A DNA stretch of 64,000 bases from JAFGFY01 sp964520425 (GTDB taxonomy: Bacteria; Desulfobacterota; DSM-4660; Desulfatiglandales; HGW-15): contig CAZFMX010000005.1 in assembly GCA_964520425.1 (NCBI GenBank), positions 7,567 to 71,566 of the forward strand, in the 5' to 3' direction. The notes beneath the pieces are model-generated. The model did not search any database. It was not told where the DNA came from and saw only the letters and a program-made list of their open reading frames with translations. A program made the translations under genes and the position numbers. Positions 25,912 to 35,202 of the stretch are shown here, one piece after another (within the stretch, counting starts at the first letter, position 1; each line of letters opens with the position of its first letter).

Positions 25912-27207
25912 TCACCCCGACTTCTTCTTTCGATCGGCCATCCTCTTTCTGATCTCCTTCTCAAACCCTCTATCTGTTGGTCGGTAAAAGGTTTGAGTCT
26001 TCATTTGCTCCGGCAGATATTCCTGTTCCACCCATCCACCCGGATAGCTATGTGGATAGAGGTATGTTCGACCATACCCCAACCTCTTCATCAGCCTGGT
26101 AGGGGCGTTTCTGATGTGAAGGGGAACTCCTAAGGGCCCTGAGAGCTCGATCTCCTTTTTCACGGCCTTTTCGGCCAAATAAAGGGCATTACTCTTAGGA
26201 GCGGATGCAAGATAGATCGCGGCCTCGGCCAGGGCTAGTTCGGCCTCAGGAGGACCCACCTTTTCCCAGGCCTCAAAGGCGGCGAGGGCGACTCGAAGGG
26301 CGTTGGGATCGGCCAGACCCACATCTTCGGAGGCAAAACGAATCATCCTTCTCCCGATAAAGAGGGGATCCTCCCCTGCCACAAGCATTCTATAGAGCCA
26401 GTAGACAGATGCCTGCTCGTCCCCCCCGCGCATACTCTTGTGAAGTGCAGAGATCAGGTTGTAGTGCTCTTCCCCATCTTTATCATAGGGAAGGGCCTTC
26501 TTGTTGAGAGCCTTTTCTATGCTGCCTAAATCCAGTCTGTTCTCTCCGGCCCCATCTACTAGGAGATAATGGACAGCTGCTTCCAGATTATTAAGGGCCA
26601 CTCGCGCATCTCCCGACGACAGATCAATAATATGATCTAAGGCCTCCGACGAGACCTTCACTTTCAAGTTTCCCAGCCCATTCTTTTCATCTTGAATCGC
26701 ACGATGTAGAATGGTTTTAAGGTCTTCCCTCTCTAATGGATGAAGGATCATGACTCTAGCCCTGGAGAGCAAAGGGGGTATGATTTCAAAAGAGGGATTC
26801 TGCGTGGTGGCACCTATCAGAATGATGAGCCCACTTTCTACATGGGGCAAAAAGGCATCCTGGCGAGCCTTATTGAAACGGTGAATCTCATCCACAAACA
26901 GGATAGTTGGGGTTCCATAGACCTGGCGGGTCTCCTTTGCCGTTTCTATAACCTGCCGGAGTTCCTTGACCCCGGAGGTCACGGCAGAAAAGGCATGAAA
27001 TGGATTCTGTGAATAATCTGAAATGAGTTTGGCCAGTGTGGTCTTGCCGCAGCCAGGGGGTCCCCAAAAGATAACAGAAAAGACATGACCTGACTCCAGT
27101 GCTCTTCTCAGAGCGGACCGGGGGTTAAGCAGATGATCTTGTCCCACCAGGTCCTCGATTTTCTTGGGCCTCATCCTGTCGGCAAGAGGTGCTTTAGTGG
27201 AATCCAT
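25912..27207 (-). CDS. rarA: Replication-associated recombination protein A
   Basis: A 431-residue AAA+ clamp-loader-like ATPase (RarA/MgsA, WRNIP1 family) that acts at stalled forks. Walker A WGPPGCGKTT is near residue 48, Walker B ILFVDEIHRFNKARQD near 103, sensor 1 is GATTQNPSF and the arginine finger region is LLSRARV. The C-terminal tetramerisation domain is complete (YLASAPKSNALYLA; PLHIRNAPT; GYGRTYLYPH). Full family length. ATG 27207 has no strong Shine-Dalgarno sequence. It is flanked by repeats on both sides and is apparently monocistronic. Confidence 0.95.
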   Translation of the reverse strand: MDSTKAPLADRMRPKKIEDLVGQDHLLNPRSALRRALESGHVFSVIFWGPPGCGKTTLAKLISDYSQNPFHAFSAVTSGVKELRQVIETAKETRQVYGTPTILFVDEIHRFNKARQDAFLPHVESGLIILIGATTQNPSFEIIPPLLSRARVMILHPLEREDLKTILHRAIQDEKNGLGNLKVKVSSEALDHIIDLSSGDARVALNNLEAAVHYLLVDGAGENRLDLGSIEKALNKKALPYDKDGEEHYNLISALHKSMRGGDEQASVYWLYRMLVAGEDPLFIGRRMIRFASEDVGLADPNALRVALAAFEAWEKVGPPEAELALAEAAIYLASAPKSNALYLAEKAVKKEIELSGPLGVPLHIRNAPTRLMKRLGYGRTYLYPHSYPGGWVEQEYLPEQMKTQTFYRPTDRGFEKEIRKRMADRKKKSG

Positions 27208-27264
27208 TTCTTTGCTCGAAACTAGAACGAGTGTCTTGTATCAAGTATTCATAACCCAAATACC

Positions 27265-27475
27265 AAATGCGGCATGGCCTATTCCCGAAAGGTAATATCT
27301 CGGAAAAAATTCCATTGAACTTCCTATGATCCACCCTTTGAGGGTTTACGCTTATTGACTTATGGCAAAATGGTTAGTTCGCTTGAGAGAAAAGGGCCCT
27401 CAAACCCTCAAAGGGCAGATCACCGCCACTGAATCTTAGAGATATCGTCTTGAGGGAATAGGCCATGCCGCATTT
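27265..27475. repeat. Family C palindromic repeat, copy 3
   Basis: Perfect 22-bp ends: AAATGCGGCATGGCCTATTC (continuing to CC) at the left and its full complement at the right. The internal CCCTTTGAGGG/CCCTCAAAGGG pair is also kept. It lies between rarA and the sensor kinase gene, whose 3' ends and starts are otherwise free of features from 27208 to 27597. Confidence 0.78.
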
Positions 27476-27597
27476 CATATCAAACCGATCGAGAATTCCA
27501 TAAAAAAGCTATAAGTATGAGTCTCAGAGACTATGTTACGAGATACTACGGTGTCTAAAGTCAATGTCTCTAGTTCTTCTCCCAATAAATCAACCGA

Positions 27598-29193
27598 TCA
27601 ACGAGGTCCAAGATGCTCATTCAAAACAGCTTCGATATCACTCAACACCCTGTTCATATCCAGAGGTTTTGTGACGATCAGTTCGAACCCTGATCTCTCC
27701 TCAGGCTTGGGGGGCTCTTCAGCCATTCGGTCGGTGATGAGTGCCATAGGTTTATCTCCATTCATTTTCCTTATCTTCTGGATTACAGCATCTCTCTTCA
27801 TCTCCACAATGTCCGAGCCTACAAGAATCAGATCAAATTTCTTCTTCTTTAGTAGATACAGCCCTTCCCGGACGCTGTCAGCTACCACAACCCTGTATCC
27901 TTTACTTAAGAATACCTCTAACAAGATTCTATTCAGAATCTCCTCAGACTCAATAATAAGAATGCGGGCATGTTTTACTCTTCTTTTAGAAATCCGACTC
28001 TTTGATGCCTGATCTACCCTAGCAGTAGGAAATCTGACGGCAAATGTAGTCCCCAGACCTTTTTCCGATGTGAACTCCATTTCTCCTCTATGCCTTTCGA
28101 CGATCGTATAGGATAGACTGAGCCCCAAACCAAGCCTATCTTTCCCTTTGGTAGTAAAAAAAGGATCCAATACCCTATCTTTGATGGTTTCGGAAATCCC
28201 GATCCCGCTATCCTGGACATAGATATGGCCATACCCGGCATTCTCTTCTATCGTGACATAGAGATCTCCTCCCCGGGGCATTGCCTCCACGGCGTTGAGG
28301 ATTAAACAGGCTATGAGATCCTGAATTTCACCTGAATCTCCTTGAACCGGAGGGACAGACCTAAGATAAGTCTTAAAACGGATTTCTTGTTTATGTGCCT
28401 CGATAAACTCCTTTATTGCCGGATTAACAACCGATACGGCTGACTTGACAGCCTTCCTCAAATCAACAAGGTCATCACGCGAAGGGTTATCCTTTGGCAC
28501 TGAAAGACCCCTCAATTTACCTATGGTATGCAGCGTCTCTTTTGACACAGATTCTATATGTTCCAGTGTTCTTGTCAGGGCTGCCGGTTCAGAGTTCACC
28601 ATTCCCTTGATTTGTTGAATATCTCTACTCACAACCAGAGCATCTTGACCCAGCTTTTTGGTTATTCCCAAAACCATGGTCATAAGGGCTTCCCTTTTTT
28701 TGGACTCAATCTGTTCTCTTTCCTCTCTTTTTCTCTTTTCAAGCAAGGTCAGGTTTGTAACAAAGGCTCTTCGTCCATTATGTCTGATCTTTCTAACCCT
28801 TGCCTCAAAACACCTCCTTTCACCGACCTTTGTGAGCAGATCCAATTCGTATTGCGACGGAACCTTCTTTCCTGAAAGCCGTTTATCGTGCAGATCTCTC
28901 ACCTTCTTCTTCAAATCCGGGGGGACGAAATCCAGTAGTCTATGACCCACAACCTCCTCCGAGGGATAAGCCAAGTCCTCAAGGAACTCTCTGTTGGCAG
29001 CAACAATTCTCCCTTCTTGCTCGAGAAGGATTCCAGCGGGAAGAGAATCAAACAACCTGTCTCTACCTCTCAACTCATTCTGGAGATCATTATTCTCTCT
29101 CTTTAAGGAAATTAGTTTTTCCTTAAGCGCCTGATTCTCCGTTTTGAGTTTCTCAAACCTCTCTCGCCAGTAATTGTTCCGCGCCTTCTGCAT
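27598..29193 (-). CDS. Hybrid sensor histidine kinase-like protein with degenerate phosphosites
   Basis: A 531-residue cytoplasmic protein. A coiled coil covers about 8-50, a PAS domain about 50-165 (LFDSLPAGILLEQEGRIVAANREF), then a dimerisation helix region, an HATPase domain (N-box LNAVEAMPRGG, G1 DSGIGI, F-box DPFFTTK, G2 GLGLSLSYTIVERH; about 280-380), and a receiver-like domain at about 405-525. The dimerisation helix reads TMVLGITKKLGQD where AGGIAHDFNN is expected, so no phospho-histidine is seen, and the receiver has LILVGSDIVEM in place of the usual LLD. It may be a signalling scaffold or ATP-binding sensor. ATG 29193 sits behind GGGGAG. Confidence 0.8.
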   Translation of the reverse strand: MQKARNNYWRERFEKLKTENQALKEKLISLKRENNDLQNELRGRDRLFDSLPAGILLEQEGRIVAANREFLEDLAYPSEEVVGHRLLDFVPPDLKKKVRDLHDKRLSGKKVPSQYELDLLTKVGERRCFEARVRKIRHNGRRAFVTNLTLLEKRKREEREQIESKKREALMTMVLGITKKLGQDALVVSRDIQQIKGMVNSEPAALTRTLEHIESVSKETLHTIGKLRGLSVPKDNPSRDDLVDLRKAVKSAVSVVNPAIKEFIEAHKQEIRFKTYLRSVPPVQGDSGEIQDLIACLILNAVEAMPRGGDLYVTIEENAGYGHIYVQDSGIGISETIKDRVLDPFFTTKGKDRLGLGLSLSYTIVERHRGEMEFTSEKGLGTTFAVRFPTARVDQASKSRISKRRVKHARILIIESEEILNRILLEVFLSKGYRVVVADSVREGLYLLKKKKFDLILVGSDIVEMKRDAVIQKIRKMNGDKPMALITDRMAEEPPKPEERSGFELIVTKPLDMNRVLSDIEAVLNEHLGPR

Positions 29194-29241
29194 AAAAACT
29201 CCCCTCTCCTGTCCTTTCCTGATCATAGATAAGACCTTAAC

Positions 29242-29331
29242 GTTGCAAAAGTTGAGGAAGCCGCTCGCAGATCCCCCTATCGGGAAGATTCAAGGCATCG
29301 AGGGTGGGCTACGACTGAGCTCAGCCGAAGT
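29242..29331. repeat. Family D leader repeat, copy 2
   Basis: About 90 bp, similar to 23779-23870 (GTTGCAAAAGTTGAGGA; GAGGGTGGGCTACGACTGAG; CTCAGCCGAAGTC). It carries the near-palindrome GACTGAGCTCAGCCGAAGTC. It lies 48 bp upstream of the sensor kinase start. Confidence 0.65.
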
Positions 29332-29469
29332 CAGCTGTAGTCACATACCGCGAATCCTCGATAACGAAGGAGATGCGGTATCCTAAACTTTCCCGACCTG
29401 CCTTGCCGAAGCTTCAGCGAAGGCTGGAAGGGTAAAAAAAACATGACATGTTTACCAGATTTGTGCAAT

Positions 29470-29805
29470 TCACCTTTTTTTATCCTCTGAGCCGCCTATT
29501 AGTCTTCGAAGAATTACGGTCATTATCTCTGCAAACAAGGCCTTGTCATGTTTTTTATGCAACTTAGGGAGAGACTTTGATGAGATTATTGGACTCATCC
29601 TTTCTTTACAAGAATATTCCAAAATGAGCTTGATGCCCATAGCTATATGCCGTATCATACCCCCGACATTAAAGACAACCTGCCCACATCCGTTGGCCTT
29701 TGTCAATAGGGTCCTATTTTTTTTGGCTCTTCTGATTAAGGATTTGTGGTATGAAACTGATGAAATATGACAACGAAAATGACTTGACAAACCTGTCGGG
29801 CGCAA
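29470..29805 (-). CDS. Hypothetical protein (doubtful)
   Basis: An open frame of up to 111 residues in the spacer between the kinase gene and dnaE, antisense to nothing else. It is basic, with a hydrophobic middle (NVGGMIRHIAMGIKLILEY) and the C-terminus LFAEIMTVILRRLIGGSEDKKR. No domain was recognised. A start at the internal ATG of MIRHIAMG (29661) is as likely as the outer one, and neither has a strong ribosome site. It could be a chance frame in an AT-rich spacer. Confidence 0.25.
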   Translation of the reverse strand: MRPTGLSSHFRCHISSVSYHKSLIRRAKKNRTLLTKANGCGQVVFNVGGMIRHIAMGIKLILEYSCKERMSPIISSKSLPKLHKKHDKALFAEIMTVILRRLIGGSEDKKR

Positions 29806-29835
29806 GTGGTTTTAGAGACGGAGATCGGAGTTAAC

Positions 29836-32800
29836 GTGACTGACGATTCATCTTTTGTTCAACTGCACGTGCATACAGAATACAGCCTGTTAGACGGTGC
29901 AATTAGGATCAGACAACTACTGGAAAAGGCCAAGAGTTTTGGGATGGAAGCCGTAGCTATTACCGATCATGGGAATATGTTCGGTTCAGTGCAGCTCTTT
30001 GATCAGGCCTCAAAGGTTGGGATTCAACCTATTTTGGGCTGCGAGGTCTATGTCGCTCCAGGTCATCGCAAGGACCGAGCCCCGTCGACGGATGGCGGCC
30101 CCAATGCTCATCACCTTGTCCTTTTGGTGATGAACCAACTGGGATACAAAAATCTAAGCCGACTCGTAACCCTGGGTCATTTGGAGGGATTTTACTACCA
30201 TCCCCGGATCGATAAAGAGCTTTTGAAAGAGTACAATGGAGGCCTGATCGCCCTGTCTGCCTGCCTTAAAGGGATCGTCCCCTACCTCATTAACTCCGGT
30301 CGCATCGAAGAGGCCAAGCAAGAAGCCATGGAGTTGGCTTCCATCTTTGACAACAACCGCTTCTACCTCGAAGTTCAGGCCAACACCATGCCTGAACAGA
30401 CCAGAGTGAATAGGGTTCTACAGGAATTCTCCCGTGAACTCTCCATCCCTCCGGTAGCCACAAACGATTGTCACTACCTCAACAGAGAGGATTCAGAGGC
30501 CCATGACGTTCTCCTCTGTATTCAAACAGGCAAAATGGTGGATGACCCTAATCGTATGAGGTTTTCCACCAACGAACTATTCTTCAAATCCCGGGAAGAG
30601 ATGGTCAATTCCCTCGGTGCAGGGGACTACAGCGAAGCCCTTGGCAACACCATAGACATTGTTCGTCGCTGCGAATACATGATGGAATTCGGCCAATACA
30701 AGTACCCGGTATTCACTGCCTCCAAGGAAAAAAGCCTTGATGATATGCTTTCGGAAGAGGCCCGAAAGGGTCTCAAAGAACGACTCGCCCAGTTGGAAGT
30801 GGAAGAAGGAGCTGGTCTTTCACTGGAATTGCGGAAGGAATATGAGGAAAGACTCGCCTTTGAGCTGAGTGTCATTACAGATATGGGGTTTTCAGGCTAC
30901 TTTCTGATCGTGGCGGACTTCATTGATTACGCTCAGCGCTCGAATATTCCCGTGGGTCCGGGGCGAGGATCAGCGGCCGGCTCCTTGGTGGCCTATGCTC
31001 TCCGAATCACCAATATCGATCCGATCAAATATGGACTCCTCTTCGAAAGGTTCCTCAATCCAGGGCGTATCAGCATGCCTGACATTGATATTGATTTCTG
31101 TATCAACGGCAGAGATGACGTCATCAAATATGTCACCGAAAAATACGGCAGAGAGAACGTGGGCCAAATCATCACCTTCGGCACTATGAAGGCAAAGGCC
31201 GCCATAAGAGATGTTGGACGCACCCTGGGGATCCCTTACGCCGAGGTGGACAAGATTGCCAAACTCGTCCCCGAAGGGCCAAAAGTAAGCCTGGAAAAGG
31301 CTATTGAGGAAGAGCCCGCTCTAAAGAAGATTGAAAAGGGCCAGGAAAATGAAAGAAAACTCATAAAGATCTCCCGATCCCTTGAAGGTCTCTCAAGGCA
31401 CGCCTCCACACATGCTTCCGGCGTGGTGATTTCAGATAAACCCCTTGTGGAATATCTACCCCTTTTTAAGGGGACAAACGACGAGGTCATGACCCAATAT
31501 ACCATGTCTCAAATCGAGCAATTGGGTCTGATCAAATTCGATTTTCTGGGTTTAAAGACCCTGACGGTCATAAGGCAGGCATTGAACCTAATTCAGGTCT
31601 CTTCTGGCCGGCACATCGATATCGACAAAATACCCCTGGACGATGATGCCACATATCGCCTCTGCCAGGAAGGAAAGACCACCGGTGTCTTCCAATTGGA
31701 AAGCTCAGGAATGAAGGAACTCCTCAGAAGACTGAAACCGGGGGTCTTTGAGGATTTAATAGCCCTGGTGGCCTTATATAGACCCGGACCCCTGGGAAGC
31801 AATATGGTAGATGACTTCATACAGGGTAAACATGGCTTCACCAAAATCAAGTATTCGTTCCCGGAACTTGAGCCGATCCTGAAAGAGACCTACGGTGTGA
31901 TCCTCTACCAAGAACAGGTGATGAAGATAGCCCAAGTCCTGGCCAGCTATTCCCTGGCCGAAGCCGATGAGCTGAGAAAGGCCATTGGCAAAAAGAAACT
32001 AAGTGTGATGGCTGATCATAAGGCCCGTTTTTTGGAAGGCGCCGTTCAGAAAGGGCTGGATCGGACAAAGGCCGAGCGAATTTTCGATCTCATAGAAAAA
32101 TTCGGGGGTTATGGTTTCAATAAATCCCATTCTGTGGCCTATGCCATGATTGCCTACCAAACCGCCTACCTCAAGGCCCACTTTCCCGTCCAGTTCATGG
32201 CTGCTCTCTTGACCCAGGATATGGGGAATCAAGACAAAACTATAAAAAACATTGCGGAATGCCGTGACATGGGCATTGAGATCTTACCTCCGGATCTTAA
32301 TGAGAGCCAGGCGGATTTTACCGTTAAAGAAGGAGCCATCCGATTCGGGCTGGCCGCGGTAAAGAACGTAGGGTTGAAGGCTGTTGAGTCCATCATCGAA
32401 GAGCGATCACTGAATGGGACGTTTGCGGATCTGCTGGACTTTTGTCAGAGAGTGGACGGATCAAAAGTCAATCGTAGAGTACTCGAAGGCCTCATCCAAT
32501 GCGGGGCCTTTGATTTTACCGGCATTCATAGGGCCAGACTCTATGGAGCCCTTGATGAGGTGATTAGATTTTGTGGAGCCTTTCAGGATCCGAACCAATT
32601 GAATATGTTCGCGTCACTCAATGGAAATACAGGGGATCGCGGCCTTCTTGTGCTTCCGGAAATAGAGGAGTGGGATGAAAAGGAAAAACTGAAAAAGGAA
32701 AAGGAAGCATTGGGATTCTACATCACCGGGCATCCCCTGGAACGATTTGCGACAGAGGTAAAAGAATATGCTACCTGTACCATTGAGGAGTTTACGAATG

Positions 32801-33321
32801 TGAGAGATAAGTCTGAGGTGAAAGTCGCCGGTGTCATAGAGAATCTCAAGATCAAAAGGACCAAACGAGGGGATAAGATGGCCATTTTGATCCTTGAAGA
32901 TTCCACGGGTTCCACGGAAGTTGTTGTATTTCCAAACACATTTGAGAGTTTTGTGCATCTTCTTAAGGGTGATGAGCCTTTACTAGTCACGGGAAGTGCT
33001 GAGGTGGAGGGTGGCTCTGCCAAAATAATCGCCCAGGAAATCGAGGCCATGGAAACAGTGCGTCAGAGGGCGGTGAAGGCAATTGAGCTTCACCTTCGTA
33101 CACAGAACATGTCAAAAACTTTGCTAGAGAATATTCGGGATGTCTTGTTCAGATATCCGGGTGAATGCACAGTATTATTCAGGGTTGACACGGGGGAAGA
33201 GAAGGAGTTTGTCATCCAGGCGCACAAGCACTATAGGATCTCGCCCTGTGATGAAGTCAGAAGAGAAATTGAGGCCCTCACAAGCGAAAAAGTCATTTGC
33301 AGATATGGAAGGAAGAATTGA
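29836..33321 (+). CDS. dnaE: DNA polymerase III alpha subunit
   Basis: Replicative C-family polymerase, 1161 residues, the same length as the E. coli enzyme. The N-terminal PHP domain begins QLHVHTEYSLLDGA with ITDHGNMFG. The catalytic palm aspartates are in MPDIDIDFC near 415, GPGRGSAAGS precedes it, and YGVILYQEQ and FGGYGFNKSHSVAYA follow. A clamp-binding motif QLNMF lies near 920, where E. coli has QADMF. An OB domain (VKVAGVIENLKIKRTKRG) follows. I prefer GTG 29836, preceded by GGAGTTAAC, over GTG 29806, which has no ribosome site. No dnaQ or accD partner is adjacent. Confidence 0.96.
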   Translation: MTDDSSFVQLHVHTEYSLLDGAIRIRQLLEKAKSFGMEAVAITDHGNMFGSVQLFDQASKVGIQPILGCEVYVAPGHRKDRAPSTDGGPNAHHLVLLVMNQLGYKNLSRLVTLGHLEGFYYHPRIDKELLKEYNGGLIALSACLKGIVPYLINSGRIEEAKQEAMELASIFDNNRFYLEVQANTMPEQTRVNRVLQEFSRELSIPPVATNDCHYLNREDSEAHDVLLCIQTGKMVDDPNRMRFSTNELFFKSREEMVNSLGAGDYSEALGNTIDIVRRCEYMMEFGQYKYPVFTASKEKSLDDMLSEEARKGLKERLAQLEVEEGAGLSLELRKEYEERLAFELSVITDMGFSGYFLIVADFIDYAQRSNIPVGPGRGSAAGSLVAYALRITNIDPIKYGLLFERFLNPGRISMPDIDIDFCINGRDDVIKYVTEKYGRENVGQIITFGTMKAKAAIRDVGRTLGIPYAEVDKIAKLVPEGPKVSLEKAIEEEPALKKIEKGQENERKLIKISRSLEGLSRHASTHASGVVISDKPLVEYLPLFKGTNDEVMTQYTMSQIEQLGLIKFDFLGLKTLTVIRQALNLIQVSSGRHIDIDKIPLDDDATYRLCQEGKTTGVFQLESSGMKELLRRLKPGVFEDLIALVALYRPGPLGSNMVDDFIQGKHGFTKIKYSFPELEPILKETYGVILYQEQVMKIAQVLASYSLAEADELRKAIGKKKLSVMADHKARFLEGAVQKGLDRTKAERIFDLIEKFGGYGFNKSHSVAYAMIAYQTAYLKAHFPVQFMAALLTQDMGNQDKTIKNIAECRDMGIEILPPDLNESQADFTVKEGAIRFGLAAVKNVGLKAVESIIEERSLNGTFADLLDFCQRVDGSKVNRRVLEGLIQCGAFDFTGIHRARLYGALDEVIRFCGAFQDPNQLNMFASLNGNTGDRGLLVLPEIEEWDEKEKLKKEKEALGFYITGHPLERFATEVKEYATCTIEEFTNVRDKSEVKVAGVIENLKIKRTKRGDKMAILILEDSTGSTEVVVFPNTFESFVHLLKGDEPLLVTGSAEVEGGSAKIIAQEIEAMETVRQRAVKAIELHLRTQNMSKTLLENIRDVLFRYPGECTVLFRVDTGEEKEFVIQAHKHYRISPCDEVRREIEALTSEKVICRYGRKN

Positions 33322-33334
33322 TTGAAACACCTAA

Positions 33335-33961
33335 TCATTTCGGGGTAATCGCATCAGGTGGATAGACGTATTTGGGATCTATCCGGTAGGTCCAGGGAAG
33401 CCCCCACCACTGCCACCCGTCATGACGGCGGTGTTCGAAGCCGTAAACCTTATTCCTGTTTGCGAGCTGGCGGTAGAAATTATGCTGATTCTTATCCTCG
33501 AATGAAGGAAACAATGCTCCTTCAAACCCATCCTTCACATCAAAGACATTTTTAAAACCCGCCTCCACTAGAGCCTTGGCCGCAAGACGGCTTCTTGTCC
33601 CGTCCCTTCCCATGATAAGGAGGTTATCTGTCTTCTTAAATGCCTTTTCTATTTCCTCCACAAAGGACTCATTTACAGGTCCCAGTTGATAGATTAGGGC
33701 ATCATCCTCTTTCACTAGACCGGTGCTAAAGAACATATAAGGAAAGAGATAGGCATCAAAGGGATGCCCCACAAACTGATATTCTGCTCTGGTTCTCACA
33801 TCGATTAAGTAGGTATCAGGAACCGTATTGAGCATGTCGTAGGCTTCAATACTCAGTATCCTCTTTCCCTCCTGAGCATAGCCATGCCCAGAAACCACCG
33901 TCAGCATGACACACACCAAGCATATAATCACGAAAAAATAAATAACGCTTTCTTTTCGCAT
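33335..33961 (-). CDS. Secreted rhodanese-like protein lacking the active cysteine
   Basis: A 208-residue exported protein: the signal peptide VIYFFVIICLVCVMLTVVSG...YAQ is followed by a rhodanese fold (AYDMLNTVPDTYLIDVRTRAEYQFVGHP). The active loop, normally CRxGxRS, reads GRDGTRSR, so cysteine is replaced by glycine and sulfurtransferase activity is unlikely. The tail is aromatic and tryptophan-rich (HDGWQWWGLPWTYRIDPKY), suggesting periplasmic ligand or cofactor binding. The start at 33961 (MRKESVIY) puts the signal peptide at the N-terminus; an in-frame ATG at 33988 is possible. It converges with dnaE, 13 bp away. Confidence 0.75.
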   Translation of the reverse strand: MRKESVIYFFVIICLVCVMLTVVSGHGYAQEGKRILSIEAYDMLNTVPDTYLIDVRTRAEYQFVGHPFDAYLFPYMFFSTGLVKEDDALIYQLGPVNESFVEEIEKAFKKTDNLLIMGRDGTRSRLAAKALVEAGFKNVFDVKDGFEGALFPSFEDKNQHNFYRQLANRNKVYGFEHRRHDGWQWWGLPWTYRIDPKYVYPPDAITPK

Positions 33962-33988
33962 AAGACACACCCCCACCGTGAAAGACAT

Positions 33989-35202
33989 CTGATTGACAAA
34001 GAGTGATGCCCAATCCCTTCAATTGACCCTTGGAATGCTGAAGACGGCTCTCGTTGAAAAGCCGAAGCAAGCACCAAGTAATTGACCTAAAGGGACTAAA
34101 GTCTCGCTCCCCATGTGGCTTTTAACAGGCCCATGTTACTATAACATGACGCGTAAAGGATCGATCGGCCTGAAAATCACGTTGATCTGCAATGGTAATT
34201 ATCCAAGATGGATCGATTTGTCAATGGAAATAGTCACTCTCTATGTCACCGTATTGACAGGGAAAAACAAAGGGAAAGCCCTATGTCCCCGCGGGATTTC
34301 ATGTCCCATCCAAGCTGTTATCGCAAAACCATTCTCTGTATGGGCCGATTCGGTATTCCGGATTCTGTTTTCTAGTCTCATGGCTCAGAATGAAATCGAG
34401 CAACGAAGTATCTAGCGCAAAATAGAAGCGCCCAAAGCCCTGTCCCCACTGGACGGGACCACAGGGAGCTTCAATTCTGGTATCGGCACACTCTATTCTG
34501 CGTGATTAATCCTTTACAACGTTCTTTTGTATACCATAAAATACTTTCTCATCGAGGACCTATCCTAAGGGTTTTCAAAGTCAAAAATCAGGGTTTTCCC
34601 GATTGTCTTTCTATCAGGGGCTGTATTATTATTGGATACGCATTTATGTCTGGACATATGAGACGTGTCAGAAGGTGCTTCTTTCAGCCCGATCCGAAAG
34701 CAAATTGACGCTCTCGCAAAGTACTCATCAGCTAACCCACCCTCTGTATTTCCACTGAAGCAGGTGAAGGGTGGACCAATCGGGAGAAGGGCCTCTTTTA
34801 TTTGTGTTGTGAGGGACTTATTCCTGTGACCGCAAGATATTTGGCTATGTCTTCTCCTGTAACCAAAGAAGCGGAGCTGTGTCTTCACTTTCACGGAATA
34901 CTATCCTCACCCTGAGACTCTTGAAAAATGCCCTTTTACAAAGTCTCAATTACCCATTAACCACAACCCGAGGTATCCATTGACCAATAAGGTAAAACCC
35001 CACGTCACCGGCGTAATCCTGATCCCATTCATCTCTCTTTCATGGTTTTTCTTGCCCACTGTATGTGGGAGGGCAAAGCGCTCCTATCGTATCTAAAGAA
35101 GCCTTCTTAGTCCTTCAATCCTATTGCGCTTTGATCCCTTTTGACCCTATAATCCCTAAATCCTGTACACTTTCGCTATAAAAGTTCACAAGAGGTAAGG
35201 CC
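33989..35202. other. 1.2-kb spacer without a recognised gene
   Basis: Only short open frames in both directions, none with a ribosome site and recognisable sequence together. Around 34914-34947 a 34-bp stretch (GAGACTCTTGAAAAATGCCC...AAAGTCTC) resembles the two ends of a family B element joined with the interior lost. Near 35104-35165 there is a run of degenerate AATCCYT-type units. Otherwise I see nothing. Confidence 0.5.

Noticed and set aside
34113..34415. 100-codon open frame in the spacer upstream of wlbA
   Set aside because: No ribosome site, no family pattern, low-complexity translation; treated as chance.
34914..34947. Possible fourth family B copy
   Set aside because: Both ends are recognisable but joined without interior, and no target duplication is visible, so I did not count it as a copy.
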